DNA of 61,010 nucleotides, from NCBI RefSeq assembly GCF_014322795.1, contig NZ_JAASTT010000024.1, positions 1 through 61,010 on the forward strand. Direction: 5' to 3'. This document shows positions 18,099-25,739 of the stretch, in pieces. Numbering within the stretch: position 1 is the stretch's first letter; each line of letters opens with the position of its first letter. This stretch comes from Paenilisteria portnoyi. Lineage in GTDB: Bacteria; Bacillota; Bacilli; Lactobacillales; Listeriaceae. A program made the translations under genes and the position numbers. The notes beneath the pieces are model-generated. The model was given only the letters and a program-made list of their open reading frames with translations, was not told where the DNA came from and searched no databases.

Positions 18099-18450
18099 AG
18101 TTGTTTGCTTGTTCTAATTTTGCGATGCGTGCTTCGAGTTCGCTTTGATGCTCGTATTGGCGAACGATTTGTTTGGCTAAGTTAAGCTCGGCTTGCGCTG
18201 TCATCAAATGATCTTGCCCGTGGACTAATAAAAAGGACGGCGTTATGTCATTATCTGAGCTCCGACGCGAAACTAATTTGGTTTGCCAAGCATGTCCTTC
18301 TAAAAATTGTACTTCTGCCTTTTGCAAATGAGATGTTGCCTCTTCGAAATGATAGTTTTCAGCGGCCGCAATAGCAGCATAAGCTTCTTTTCGTGTATTT
18401 CCGCCATGAAGAATCAATTTTACAGCGGCTTCTTCCGTATGAATATCCAT
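18097..18450 (-). CDS. Orphan PTS EIIA, lactose/cellobiose type
   Basis: The 117-residue helical protein matches lactose/cellobiose EIIA. It has an N-terminal helix bundle with repeated A-A segments and the VHGQDHLMTA motif containing the phosphorylated His77 and the metal ligand Asp80. A coiled-coil-like C-terminal helix follows. The partner EIIB, EIIC and glycosidase genes are absent from the neighbourhood, so it must serve a distant permease or act as a regulatory phospho-carrier. The ATG is preceded by GAGGTG. Confidence 0.85.
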   Translation of the reverse strand: MDIHTEEAAVKLILHGGNTRKEAYAAIAAAENYHFEEATSHLQKAEVQFLEGHAWQTKLVSRRSSDNDITPSFLLVHGQDHLMTAQAELNLAKQIVRQYEHQSELEARIAKLEQANN

Positions 18451-18599
18451 TTTTTCACCTCATTTAAGCTATTTATCTTATTGTAGCAAAGCGTGCGAGT
18501 AATTGCTATTATTAGGTTAATCAGCCTATGGTACGATGACATGATGCGCGAATTCGATATATAATATAACTATCAAATTGATCGAAAAGAGGGATATCC

Positions 18600-18797
18600 A
18601 TGGAAGAACGATTATATGATCTTGAGGATAAAGTGCAGGATTTAGAGTTAGAAGTGTTGAGTCTACGCCAACAAGTAAATGAGTTAGAGCAAGCGAAATC
18701 GACGAGATCACATAAAGGTAATTGGTCATGGGGATTGTTTGCGCTAATCCCGATCGTAGCAATTATTTGTAATATGATTGTAGAACTAGTAGACTAA
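18600..18797 (+). CDS. Small coiled-coil membrane protein
   Basis: The 65-residue protein has a heptad-patterned helix (residues 1-32, leucines at regular spacing) and one membrane helix (about residues 43-61, W-G-L-F-A-L-I-P-I-V-A-I-I). AGAGGG lies upstream of the ATG and a terminator follows 13 bases after the stop. A competing minus-strand frame over the same region lacks a ribosome site. No family recognised; it may be an oligomeric membrane scaffold. Confidence 0.65.
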   Translation: MEERLYDLEDKVQDLELEVLSLRQQVNELEQAKSTRSHKGNWSWGLFALIPIVAIICNMIVELVD

Positions 18798-18810
18798 ATA
18801 GAAGAAGATG

Positions 18811-18841
18811 ATTCCCTAATCTGATTGGGGAATTATTTTTT
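18811..18841 (+). terminator. Terminator after the small coiled-coil gene
   Basis: ATTCCCTAAT pairs with ATTGGGGAAT over 10 bp (one G-U pair) around a 3-base loop, followed by a T-rich run. Confidence 0.75.
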
Positions 18842-19014
18842 GGAATTTTGTTCGTATCTGTTCGCACCATAATCCGAAAAATTGTACCTGAAATTATATG
18901 TAATACCTTAATATAGCTAAAAGAATTGTTAATTAAGCACATTTTTCATCATTTCACATAGAAAAGGCTATAAAACAGATTATTTTTGTCACAAAAATTA
19001 CACAGTTTGTTCTC

Positions 19015-19043
19015 TTGCTTTTTTCGCTTAATAAAAGTAGAAT
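19015..19043 (+). promoter_or_regulatory. SigmaA-type promoter of the small RNA
   Basis: TTGCTT (19015-19020) and TAGAAT (19038-19043) are separated by exactly 17 bp. Predicted transcription start is near 19050, with no coding frame behind it. Confidence 0.6.
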
Positions 19044-19049
19044 ATATAT

Positions 19050-19326
19050 ATACCTTGCATTTAGTGTGAGTTCTTATTTCGACAAAAGTATACAGCCCTT
19101 GTTTATTTTTGTGGGGATAAGACCCTATCATGGTTATAATGGAATTCGGTGTATCCATCTTCCAAATGTTAAGCACTTGTGTTTATCATATGATTTCGCA
19201 CCGATAACCGTTATTTGTTTTCATTCATCTCATTTGCCATGTAGTTTTCGTTTGTGCCTCATCCCGTTAAGCATAAACATTCGAACATGATGGCCTGCCT
19301 AGTCAATTGACTGGGTCTTTTTTTTT
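19050..19326 (+). ncRNA. lhrA: Probable Hfq-binding small RNA LhrA
   Basis: A promoter and a strong terminator frame a transcript of about 275 nt with no credible ORF: the 75- and 91-codon frames that cross it have no ribosome sites. In L. monocytogenes the 268-nt sRNA LhrA is, to my recollection, encoded directly beside lmo2256, the PfpI-family gene; here the PfpI gene lies just downstream. Position, length and terminator agree. LhrA acts on mRNAs such as lmo0850 and chiA by covering their ribosome sites with the help of Hfq. Sequence identity to LhrA was not checked. Confidence 0.6.
19298..19326 (+). terminator. Terminator of the LhrA-like RNA
   Basis: CCTAGTC pairs with GACTGGG around an AATT loop and is followed by TC and a run of T that ends at 19326. 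Confidence 0.8.
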
Positions 19327-19394
19327 GTTGAGGCTGTTTGAACAAAGTGAGTTACAGCCGCAATATGCATGAGAGCAGAGCGAGCGTGTAATCC
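19325..19394 (+). repeat. Repeat element 2, lone copy (70 bp)
   Basis: This 70-bp unit begins at the end of the small-RNA terminator T run and ends in GTAATCC. It is closely similar to the units at 38487-38557 (same orientation) and 34448-34518 (reverse), sharing the core GTTACAGCC, CAATATGCATGAGAGCA and GTAATCC. TTGAGGCTGT can pair with ACAGCCGCAA (one mismatch). No coding potential was seen. Confidence 0.75.
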
Positions 19395-19630
19395 ATCCCG
19401 GCTGTTCAAAGCCTAATCTCCGCCTTACGCCAAATAATGGTTAAGGCAACTTTATTTTGTTTAGAGCTTTATCCAATCAAGGATAGAACATAATTTTACA
19501 ATCATTATCACTAGCCTTCCACAAATCGTCATGAGCAACCACCCCAACAGTCCCTCACAAGCAGATTACTTCAAGCACGTCACCTCTATTGGTATACTTG
19601 AAACAAGCAATAATTGAGGAGGACGATAAC

Positions 19631-20149
19631 ATGACACTACAAGGTAAAAAAGTAATCGCTCTAATCAGCGAGGATTTCGAGGATTTAGAATTATGGTATC
19701 CCGTATTACGAGTTCGCGAAGCTGGAGCAGAGGTTCATTTAGTCGGAGAAGAAGCCGGCGTTGTCTACCACGGGAAGTATGGTGTTCCGGCAACGAGTGA
19801 TTTTAGCTTTGATGATATAAAAGTGGAAGACTATGACGGGATTTTAGTTCCAGGAGGCTGGTCGCCAGATAAGTTGCGCCGCTTCGATAAAGTACTGGAA
19901 TTTGTACGCTACTTTGATAAGCAAAAGAAACCGATTGGCCAAATTTGTCACGCTGGCTGGGTGCTTATTTCAGCGGGAATCCTAGATGGCATCAACGTCA
20001 CAAGTACGCCTGGTATCAAGGATGATATGACGAATGCTGGTGCGATTTGGCATGATGAAGCAGTTATTACGGACGGTCACATTATTTCGAGTCGCCGCCC
20101 ACCAGATTTACCGGATTATGTACCTGCATTCATCGCAGCATTTAAATAA
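19631..20149 (+). CDS. PfpI/DJ-1 family protein (general stress protein type)
   Basis: The 172-residue protein is a class I glutamine amidotransferase-like fold of the PfpI/YfkM branch. It shows an N-terminal GKKVIALISEDFEDLE with the conserved acidic residue, the GILVPGGWSPD loop, and the nucleophile Cys in GQICHAGW. The start at 19631 has GAGGAGG 9 bases upstream. Homologues remove glycation damage or belong to general stress regulons; which applies here is unknown. A terminator follows immediately. Confidence 0.85.
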   Translation: MTLQGKKVIALISEDFEDLELWYPVLRVREAGAEVHLVGEEAGVVYHGKYGVPATSDFSFDDIKVEDYDGILVPGGWSPDKLRRFDKVLEFVRYFDKQKKPIGQICHAGWVLISAGILDGINVTSTPGIKDDMTNAGAIWHDEAVITDGHIISSRRPPDLPDYVPAFIAAFK

Positions 20150-20152
20150 GCA

Positions 20153-20185
20153 GCAAAAAAAAGAGCTAGAACACGGCTCTTTTTT
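20153..20185. terminator. Bidirectional terminator after the PfpI gene
   Basis: AAAAAAGAGC pairs with GCTCTTTTTT. It lies between the PfpI stop codon and the stop of the convergent minus-strand gene. Confidence 0.8.
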
Positions 20186-20457
20186 CATGTGAAGTAATAA
20201 CTAATTATGAAACCGATGAAAGATGGAATCGCGGCAACGGCGAGTAGGATGCTCCATCGTAATTGAATTTTTCGGTTTGGGTTTTGCGATCTTCCTACTG
20301 ACACGAGCGCCGAGCAAACGATGGACGCCAAGATTAAGACCATCAACACGAAAGAGAATAGTGACGACATGCTGTATCCGGTCGTTAGTAGGCTGAAAAT
20401 GATAACTAGTACGGCAATTCCGATACCGCTAAAAAATGCTTTCCACAAATGGCTCAC
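20185..20457 (-). CDS. Small predicted membrane protein
   Basis: The 90-residue protein has three probable membrane helices (about residues 7-28, 30-52 and 68-88) with a short polar, basic loop (GRSQNPNRKIQ) between the second and third. This helix plan resembles small Firmicute DUF5316-type proteins, but the assignment is uncertain. It is the downstream neighbour of the DUF805 gene on the same strand, 113 bases away. Confidence 0.6.
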   Translation of the reverse strand: MSHLWKAFFSGIGIAVLVIIFSLLTTGYSMSSLFSFVLMVLILASIVCSALVSVGRSQNPNRKIQLRWSILLAVAAIPSFIGFIISYYFT

Positions 20458-20570
20458 TCTTTTCTATTCAATATCTCTTTCCTTTATAGCAGATATGGCA
20501 GGCAAATGTCTAATGATATGAAAAAAGTCAAACAAAAAAGGACGGAATTTACTTACACCCTTGTCATACA

Positions 20571-20993
20571 TTAAAAATCGAAATCGTCACTGAATGCTGG
20601 TTCACTAGGCATACACATGAAAATAATCATGATAATACTACCTACAAATGGAATCAAGCTGAGTAAAACAAACCAGCCGCTTTTGTTAGAATCGTGCAGA
20701 CGACGGATCATTAAGGCCAACATTGGAATAAAAGTAGCTAACTCATATAAAACGAGCAGCACTAGGATTAGCAACGTTGAACCAGATGTCATGACAAAAG
20801 CAAAATCTCCAGTTGCGTCACTTACCGATGATGTGGCTGCTGTAAACACGGTGAAAACTAAGATAAATATGTAAAAAATACTGATGATAATAGCGTTCCA
20901 TAAAATAACATACCAATAAGCAGAACGTGAGGAACGTCCAGTGAAATTCACATAATTTTTCCAAAAAGATAGATAAGCTTCTAGAAATCCCAA
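20571..20993 (-). CDS. DUF805 membrane protein
   Basis: The 140-residue protein has the DUF805 layout: an amphipathic start with F-W-K-N-Y-V-N-F-x-G-R-x-S-R-x-x-Y-W, then four membrane helices, and the signature RRLHDSNKSGW before the last helix. Function is unknown. The start is a TTG at 20993, only 5 bases after a run of nine G that must act as its ribosome-binding site; no alternative ATG fits the family's start. Confidence 0.82.
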   Translation of the reverse strand: MGFLEAYLSFWKNYVNFTGRSSRSAYWYVILWNAIIISIFYIFILVFTVFTAATSSVSDATGDFAFVMTSGSTLLILVLLVLYELATFIPMLALMIRRLHDSNKSGWFVLLSLIPFVGSIIMIIFMCMPSEPAFSDDFDF

Positions 20994-20998
20994 GATAA

Positions 20999-21007
20999 CC
21001 CCCCCCC
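20999..21007 (-). repeat. Poly-G9 tract in the DUF805 ribosome-binding site
   Basis: Nine consecutive G on the minus strand stand 5 bases before the TTG start of the DUF805 gene. Slipped-strand changes here would alter Shine-Dalgarno strength and spacing. Confidence 0.7.
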
Positions 21008-21076
21008 TTCTAAGATGTTAAATTCCAGTATAGCATGATTCGGAGTGGATTTGTTTGTCAGAATGGTGAATAATTT

Positions 21077-21117
21077 AAAAAGCTGTACGCCAAATTTGAA
21101 TTGGAATACAGCTTTTA
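21077..21117 (-). terminator. Terminator of pbuG
   Basis: AAAAGCTGTA and TACAGCTTTT form a 10-bp stem 5 bases after the pbuG stop, with a T run on the minus strand. Confidence 0.75.
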
Positions 21118-21121
21118 TATT

Positions 21122-22411
21122 TTAATGAGGTAAGAAAGCGACTAGAATGAAGAACAGAATCGCGATGACGATGATGAACCAGTTGAGTTCGCGCCATTTA
21201 CCAGTGAAGATTTTTAAGATTGGATAGGAGATGAAGCCGAATGCTAAACCGATGGCAATGCTTGATGTGAGCGGCATTGCAAGGATAACTAGGAAAGCTG
21301 GGAAGGCTTCGTCGAGTGTGTCCCAATCGATTTCTTTTACAGCGCCAATCATCATGCTACCAACGATAATGAGTGCTGGTGCAGTAATCGCTGAAATGCC
21401 GGATACTGCGCCGACAAGTGGGGCGAAAAACGCGGAAACTAGAAATAATCCAGCAACGGTAAGCGTCGTTAAACCTGTACGTCCTCCTGTTGCAACACCT
21501 GCGGAAGACTCGATGTAGGCGCTGGTTGGTGTTGTCCCGAACATAGAACCAACACTTGTCGCGACTGCATCTGCGAGTAAGGCGTGTTTGGCATTTGGCA
21601 AACTTTCACCTTTCATGAGGCCGGCTTTTTTAGCAACACCAATCATTGTTCCTGTCGTATCGAAAATCGTGATTAAAAGGAAGGACAGGACAACGCCGTA
21701 AAGGCTGTATGTGACAACATCGCCGAACGCGTGGATAGGATTTGTGATGACAAGGTCGGGCATCGATGGCATTTTGACAAAGCCATTGAATTTTAGTTCA
21801 CCGGTGAAGAAAGCGATAACCCCAGTCGAAATCATCCCAATAAACAGTGCACCTTTGACGTTAAGCGCTAGGAAAATCAGCGTAATTAGAAGTCCAGCAA
21901 TAGCAAGTAGGGCTTCTGGTGAATGAAGATCGCCAAGTCCGACTAGATTGGAATCGCTTTTTACGATAATTCCTGTCATACGGAAGCCAAGGAATGCAAT
22001 GAAAAGACCGATACCAGCCGTGATTCCTGCTTTTAGAGTATGCGGGATTGCTGTGATTAATTTCTCCCGGAACGGTGTTAAAGATAATAGTAAGAAAATA
22101 ATACCTGCTACGAAAACGGCTGTAAATGCGGTCGCGTAGTCTAATTTTTGGGTTGTGACGACGGTGACGAAATAGGCATTCATCCCGAGCCCTGGTGCGA
22201 TTGCGATTGGATAGTTGGCGAATAGGGCCATCCAAAGTGTCCCGATGACAGCTGAGATAATCGTTGCCATGAAGACTGTGTTAAATGGAACGCCTGCTGC
22301 TGAAAGGATTGCTGGGTTTACAACGATGATATAAACCATTGTTAAAAATGTTGTAAAACCTGAGATAACCTCTGTTTTGACGTCTGTTCCGTGAGCTTTT
22401 AGTTGAAACAT
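21122..22411 (-). CDS. pbuG: Hypoxanthine/guanine permease
   Basis: The 429-residue protein is a NCS2 (AzgA-type) purine transporter with about 12 to 14 membrane helices. Characteristic segments are GFTTFLTMVYIIVVNP near the start, APGLGMNAYFV, and the TSAYIESSAGVATGGRTGLT block that forms the substrate site. The start at 22411 is preceded by AAAGGGAG; the upstream extension in the open frame is not membrane-like and lacks a ribosome site. Two PurBox-like sites upstream suggest control by PurR. Confidence 0.9.
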   Translation of the reverse strand: MFQLKAHGTDVKTEVISGFTTFLTMVYIIVVNPAILSAAGVPFNTVFMATIISAVIGTLWMALFANYPIAIAPGLGMNAYFVTVVTTQKLDYATAFTAVFVAGIIFLLLSLTPFREKLITAIPHTLKAGITAGIGLFIAFLGFRMTGIIVKSDSNLVGLGDLHSPEALLAIAGLLITLIFLALNVKGALFIGMISTGVIAFFTGELKFNGFVKMPSMPDLVITNPIHAFGDVVTYSLYGVVLSFLLITIFDTTGTMIGVAKKAGLMKGESLPNAKHALLADAVATSVGSMFGTTPTSAYIESSAGVATGGRTGLTTLTVAGLFLVSAFFAPLVGAVSGISAITAPALIIVGSMMIGAVKEIDWDTLDEAFPAFLVILAMPLTSSIAIGLAFGFISYPILKIFTGKWRELNWFIIVIAILFFILVAFLPH

Positions 22412-22455
22412 GAAATTCCACTCCCTTTTATAGTTAAAAAGATAATTTTTCGTCT

Positions 22456-22500
22456 TATTACGAACATTTTGAAACCACAACTACAATAATATTCGTTTTT
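22456..22500 (-). promoter_or_regulatory. Pair of PurBox-like sites before pbuG
   Basis: Two inverted CGAA-centred boxes, 22456-22468 and 22488-22500, each match 11 of 13 positions of the Bacillus PurBox (AWWWCCGAACWWT). They point in opposite directions as PurR sites do. Their spacing, 19 bp, is a little longer than the usual 16 to 17 bp. They lie 45 to 90 bp before pbuG. Confidence 0.4.
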
Positions 22501-22547
22501 CTACTAAAATGCAAGCTTATTTTAGGAAGTTCTATTCTTTTTAAGGA

Positions 22548-22560
22548 TGAAACGGTTTCA
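22548..22560. promoter_or_regulatory. Palindromic operator candidate before the HAD gene
   Basis: TGAAACGGTTTCA is a perfect 13-bp odd palindrome ending 5 bp before a TATAAT (22566-22571). It resembles a cre site but lacks the 14-bp spacing of CcpA operators. A repressor bound here would block the promoter of the downstream HAD gene. Confidence 0.4.
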
Positions 22561-22605
22561 TATGTTATAATGAAGGTGTTGAAATATGATAGCTGGAGGA
22601 ATTTC

Positions 22606-23253
22606 ATGAAAGCATTTGTTTTTGATTTTGATGGTACGATGATTGATACCGAAGCAGTTTGGTTTGACGAGACACAGAAGTATCTACAGGCGAACTATGG
22701 CATGGGTTTGCCGATGGATGTGTATGAGCAAGTGGTTGGGAGTACTGACGATCCGTTACTTCTTTATATGGCGGAACAAACGAATGGCAAATTTGATGCT
22801 GCGGCTTTTCAAAAATACATAGACTTACAAGTGCATAATGGTCGTGATAAATTGGAAATGCGTGATGGCTTCATGCGTTTGTTCAACTATGCCAAAGATA
22901 ATGGTTATAAAATTGGTTTGGCGACTAGTTCCGCGCGTGCTTGGGTGGACCCGATTTTGGATAAATTCGGCATTTTGGATGATTTTGAAACGATTCAGAC
23001 GGCGGATGATGTGGAAGTTATTAAACCTGATCCCGCGCTTTATCGTCAAGCGGTGGAGGCACTTGGTGTGAAGCCGGAAGAAGCGATTGCTGTGGAAGAC
23101 TCGCGGAATGGTTCGTTATCGGCGGTTGGCGCAGGGCTACATGTGATCGTTGTGAAGAATGAAGTGACGAAGGGCATCGTTTTCCCAGAAGGAACGAGTG
23201 TATATGATTCGTTCGCGGATGTGGATTTGGATGCATTTTTAGCGGGTAAATAG
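22606..23253 (+). CDS. HAD hydrolase, beta-phosphoglucomutase-like
   Basis: The 215-residue protein starts with HAD motif I DFDGTMIDTE, has motif II (LATSSAR), motif III Lys (VIKPDPALY) and motif IV (VEDSRNGSLSA). The cap is the small helical type I cap of the phosphatase/beta-PGM group, close to Bacillus YhcW. The start at 22606 has GGAGGAA upstream. The mutase-specific residues cannot be confirmed by eye, so a phosphatase role is at least as likely. It is followed 19 bases later by a small gene in the same unit. Confidence 0.82.
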   Translation: MKAFVFDFDGTMIDTEAVWFDETQKYLQANYGMGLPMDVYEQVVGSTDDPLLLYMAEQTNGKFDAAAFQKYIDLQVHNGRDKLEMRDGFMRLFNYAKDNGYKIGLATSSARAWVDPILDKFGILDDFETIQTADDVEVIKPDPALYRQAVEALGVKPEEAIAVEDSRNGSLSAVGAGLHVIVVKNEVTKGIVFPEGTSVYDSFADVDLDAFLAGK

Positions 23254-23272
23254 AGTTAGAGGAGTGATTGAA

Positions 23273-23578
23273 ATGATTGAAAATACGATCAAAGAAGTAG
23301 AGTTATTTGAGCAAATGACGCATGGTGAGCCAGTGCTTTTTGTGACGGCAATTGGTTATATTATTGGGATTACGGATATTCCGGATGAAATTCCGCATAG
23401 TGTTGTGAAGTTACAGGATGTGTATATCAATTGTGTGTCGGCGTCGAGGGTGAATCGTTTTTCGAAAGGTTTGACGGTTTCGGTGGATCAGATTATTGCG
23501 TTTAATGTGTTGACGGAGGAAGAAATGCAACGAATGATTACGAATTGGCAAGTTTCCATGGCTCCAACCATCGGCTAA
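23273..23578 (+). CDS. Hypothetical protein, 101 residues
   Basis: A soluble mixed alpha/beta protein without recognised motifs, cysteine-poor and with no signal or membrane helix. Start 23273 (ATG) is preferred over the GTG at 23264 because AGAGGAG sits 8 bases upstream of the ATG. It follows the HAD gene by 19 bases, so co-transcription is likely. Repeat element 1 copy A begins 5 bases after its stop codon. Confidence 0.65.
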   Translation: MIENTIKEVELFEQMTHGEPVLFVTAIGYIIGITDIPDEIPHSVVKLQDVYINCVSASRVNRFSKGLTVSVDQIIAFNVLTEEEMQRMITNWQVSMAPTIG

Positions 23579-23582
23579 TGCT

Positions 23583-23707
23583 CTCAGCGGAGCGACAAAC
23601 GCTCATCTCCGTCGTTAAAAGTTCCGTTCCGGTGCTCATGTACAGTCGTACACTCCGCTCCGGTACTCGCTTTTGCCTAGGATCTAAGCATTTGTCGCTC
23701 CGCTGAG
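23583..23707. repeat. Repeat element 1, copy A (structured, 125 bp)
   Basis: The outer arms (from CTCAGCGGAGCGACAAA on the left to TTTGTCGCTCCGCTGAG on the right) pair over more than 20 bp. Inside are an AAAAG/CTTTT-type pair, two direct copies of a GAGYACCGGARCGGA unit when read on the minus strand, and an apical GTAC hairpin. It is followed by GTTCGG as in copies B and C. It lies between the stop of the 101-residue gene and a terminator. Confidence 0.8.
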
Positions 23708-23761
23708 GTTCGGCGGCACGGACGTGGATTTTTAGGGGAGTATAATTTTTTTGTAAAGACA

Positions 23762-23810
23762 AGAACTAAGACCATGCGCAAAGCTATGGTCTTAGTTCTG
23801 TTTGTTTTTT
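23762..23810. terminator. Bidirectional terminator between copy A and patA
   Basis: AGAACTAAGACCAT (23762-23775) pairs perfectly with 23786-23799; a T-rich tract follows. It overlaps the patA stop codon, so it ends both converging units. Confidence 0.85.
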
Positions 23811-24948
23811 AGAATTTTAGTTTGGCTAGGCGGTCGAAGGCTTCTTTTAGGACGTCCAAGTTCTGTGTCGCTGCTAGGCGGACGTAGTTGTCGCCAGTGT
23901 CGCCGAACGCTAAGCCTGGGATTAATAGGACTTGGGTTTCTTTCAAGACATACTCGCAGAACGGGACGGAAGTCATGCCGGAGCCGCTGATGTTAATGAA
24001 GGCGTAAATCGTGCCTTTGACGGGGTGGATCGATAAGTATGGTATCTCGGCGACGCGTTTTCCGACGTATTCTAGCCGTTCTTGGAAGGTTTTTGTGACG
24101 GCTGGTATAAACTTCTCGGCGTTGTTTAGAGCGTGTACAGCAGCTCTCTGGGACGGTGATGGGGCAGAGAACGTGATGCCTTCATTGATTGCCTTTACGG
24201 CTTGGATAATATACTCGCCCGCAATCATATAGCCAATCCGCCAACCGGTCATCGCAAAATTTTTCGAGAGGCTACCTAGCGTAATGGTGTGCTCTGGCGC
24301 GAATTTTGCCATTGGGGTGAATTTTTCGTAGAAACTGAAGCCATCGTAGACTTCATCGGATAAGATGTAAAAATCGTGATTCTTCGCAAGTGTAGCGATT
24401 TCTTCAAATATTTCTTTGGAAAAAACGGCTCCTGTTGGGTTATTCGGTGAATTTAGAATCAGTGCTTTTGTTTTGCTCGTAATCGCGGCTTTTAAAATAT
24501 CTAAATTGATCGCAAAATCGTCTTTTTCATAGGTTGGAATGAAGACGGGAACGCCGCCCGCAGCCAGAATTTGATCTTTATAAGGCGTGAAGTAAGGTTC
24601 GTGGATGATGACCTCGTCGCCGGGATCAATGATGGCTTGAAGTGCGAGGTACATCGCGTGGCATGCGCCGACTGTTGCGCGGATCTCGCTGGTTGGGAAT
24701 TGTAAATCGTAGGTGCGGTCGTAAAACCCTGAAATGGCTTCGAGTAATTCGATGTCACCAGACGCCTCGGTGTATTTGGTTTGGCCATTCTTCACGTCTT
24801 GGAAGGATGCCTCGATGATTTCTTGGTCGGTAATCAGGTCCGGATCGCCAATCGAAAAGTCAATCAGGTTAGGCGTTGTTTTCGCGATTGTCGTGATTTG
24901 AGATAAAATATTGACGGGTGCTTGTTGATATTTTTTAGCTAATTTCAT
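23809..24948 (-). CDS. patA: PLP-dependent aminotransferase (PatA-like)
   Basis: The 379-residue class I/II aminotransferase shows the NSPNNPTGAV motif, the DEVYDGF Asp-Tyr pair and the pyridoxal-binding Lys229 in SLSKNFAMTGWRIGY. It is closest in layout to Bacillus aminotransferase A, which uses N-acetyl-diaminopimelate, though aspartate and aromatic enzymes share these motifs. The start at 24948 has GGAGGT upstream. It lies just downstream of the amino-acid transporter genes on the same strand, separated by a terminator. Confidence 0.82.
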   Translation of the reverse strand: MKLAKKYQQAPVNILSQITTIAKTTPNLIDFSIGDPDLITDQEIIEASFQDVKNGQTKYTEASGDIELLEAISGFYDRTYDLQFPTSEIRATVGACHAMYLALQAIIDPGDEVIIHEPYFTPYKDQILAAGGVPVFIPTYEKDDFAINLDILKAAITSKTKALILNSPNNPTGAVFSKEIFEEIATLAKNHDFYILSDEVYDGFSFYEKFTPMAKFAPEHTITLGSLSKNFAMTGWRIGYMIAGEYIIQAVKAINEGITFSAPSPSQRAAVHALNNAEKFIPAVTKTFQERLEYVGKRVAEIPYLSIHPVKGTIYAFINISGSGMTSVPFCEYVLKETQVLLIPGLAFGDTGDNYVRLAATQNLDVLKEAFDRLAKLKF

Positions 24949-24972
24949 TTTAAAAAACCTCCATATGTAGAT

Positions 24973-25009
24973 AAAAGTGGAATGCAGCTTGAGTTTGCAT
25001 TCCACTTTT
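24973..25009 (-). terminator. Terminator of the amino-acid ABC operon
   Basis: AAAAGTGGAATGCA (24973-24986) and its exact complement (24996-25009) form a 14-bp stem with a 9-base loop, with T on the minus-strand exit side. Confidence 0.85.
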
Positions 25010-25016
25010 TCACCTA

Positions 25017-25739
25017 TTATAACACTTTTCCTAGGAAACTTTGTGTTCTTTCGTTTTGTGGACTTGTAAAAATTTGTTCTGGTGTTCCTTGTTCTTGGAT
25101 GTAACCGCCGTCCATGAAGATAACGCGATCGGCTACTTCTTTTGCAAAGCCCATTTCGTGTGTGACAACGACCATCGTCATGCCTTCTTTGGCCAAGCTC
25201 TTCATAACTTGCAACACCTCGCCGACCATTTCTGGATCGAGCGCGGACGTTGGTTCATCAAAGAGCATCACATCTGGATTCATTGCCAAGGCGCGCGCGA
25301 TGGCAACCCGTTGTTTTTGTCCGCCAGATAGGGAGGATGGGTAGCTGTTTGCTTTATCAGCGAGACCAACTTTATCAAGCAAGGACAAAGCATGTTTTTT
25401 CGCGGTCTCAGCAGATTCACCTTTCACTTTTAGCGGTGCCAGAGTCAGATTATCGAGCACAGTTTTATGTGGAAATAGGTTGAAGCTTTGGAAAACCATG
25501 CCCATCCGTTGACGCAAATCATTGATGTTGACGTCTTTGTCCGTGAGGTTGGTACCTTCGAATTCGATGACGCCGCCAGTTGGTTGCTCGAGTAAGTTTA
25601 AGCAGCGCAGGAAGGTACTTTTTCCAGATCCTGAGGGGCCGATAACAACGACCACCTCGCCTTGCGCTACTTCTATATCAATGCCTTTTAAAACTTCTAA
25701 TTTATCAAAATGTTTTTGTAGTTTGGTTACTTTAATCAC
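25017..25739 (-). CDS. Polar amino-acid ABC transporter ATP-binding protein
   Basis: The 240-residue ATPase has Walker A (GPSGSGKST), the Q-loop ([10 protein letters not shown]), the signature [15 protein letters not shown], Walker B ([14 protein letters not shown]) and the switch His (VVTHEMGFA). This is the GlnQ/HisP subgroup, typical of glutamine, cystine or arginine importers. It overlaps the upstream receptor-permease gene by 8 bases, so together they form a complete importer. Confidence 0.92.
   Translation of the reverse strand: MIKVTKLQKHFDKLEVLKGIDIEVAQGEVVVVIGPSGSGKSTFLRCLNLLEQPTGGVIEFEGTNLTDKDVNINDLRQRMGMVFQSFNLFPHKTVLDNLTLAPLKVKGESAETAKKHALSLLDKVGLADKANSYPSSLSGGQKQRVAIARALAMNPDVMLFDEPTSALDPEMVGEVLQVMKSLAKEGMTMVVVTHEMGFAKEVADRVIFMDGGYIQEQGTPEQIFTSPQNERTQSFLGKVL

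Noticed and set aside
18526-18762. 78-codon minus-strand ORF over the small coiled-coil gene
   Set aside because: No ribosome site, and the plus-strand ORF has promoter-side context, coiled-coil heptads and a terminator.
18949-19290. Two overlapping ORFs (75 and 91 codons) between the coiled-coil gene and the PfpI gene
   Set aside because: No ribosome sites, no family features, and they overlap a promoter-terminator pair that fits an sRNA.
22548-22560. cre site before the HAD gene
   Set aside because: The palindrome has 13 bp with a single central base, one short of the CcpA spacing; kept only as a general operator candidate.
22412-22569. Purine riboswitch upstream of pbuG
   Set aside because: The conserved core (UAUA...AUC joining segments and paired loops) is absent; only PurBox-like sites fit.
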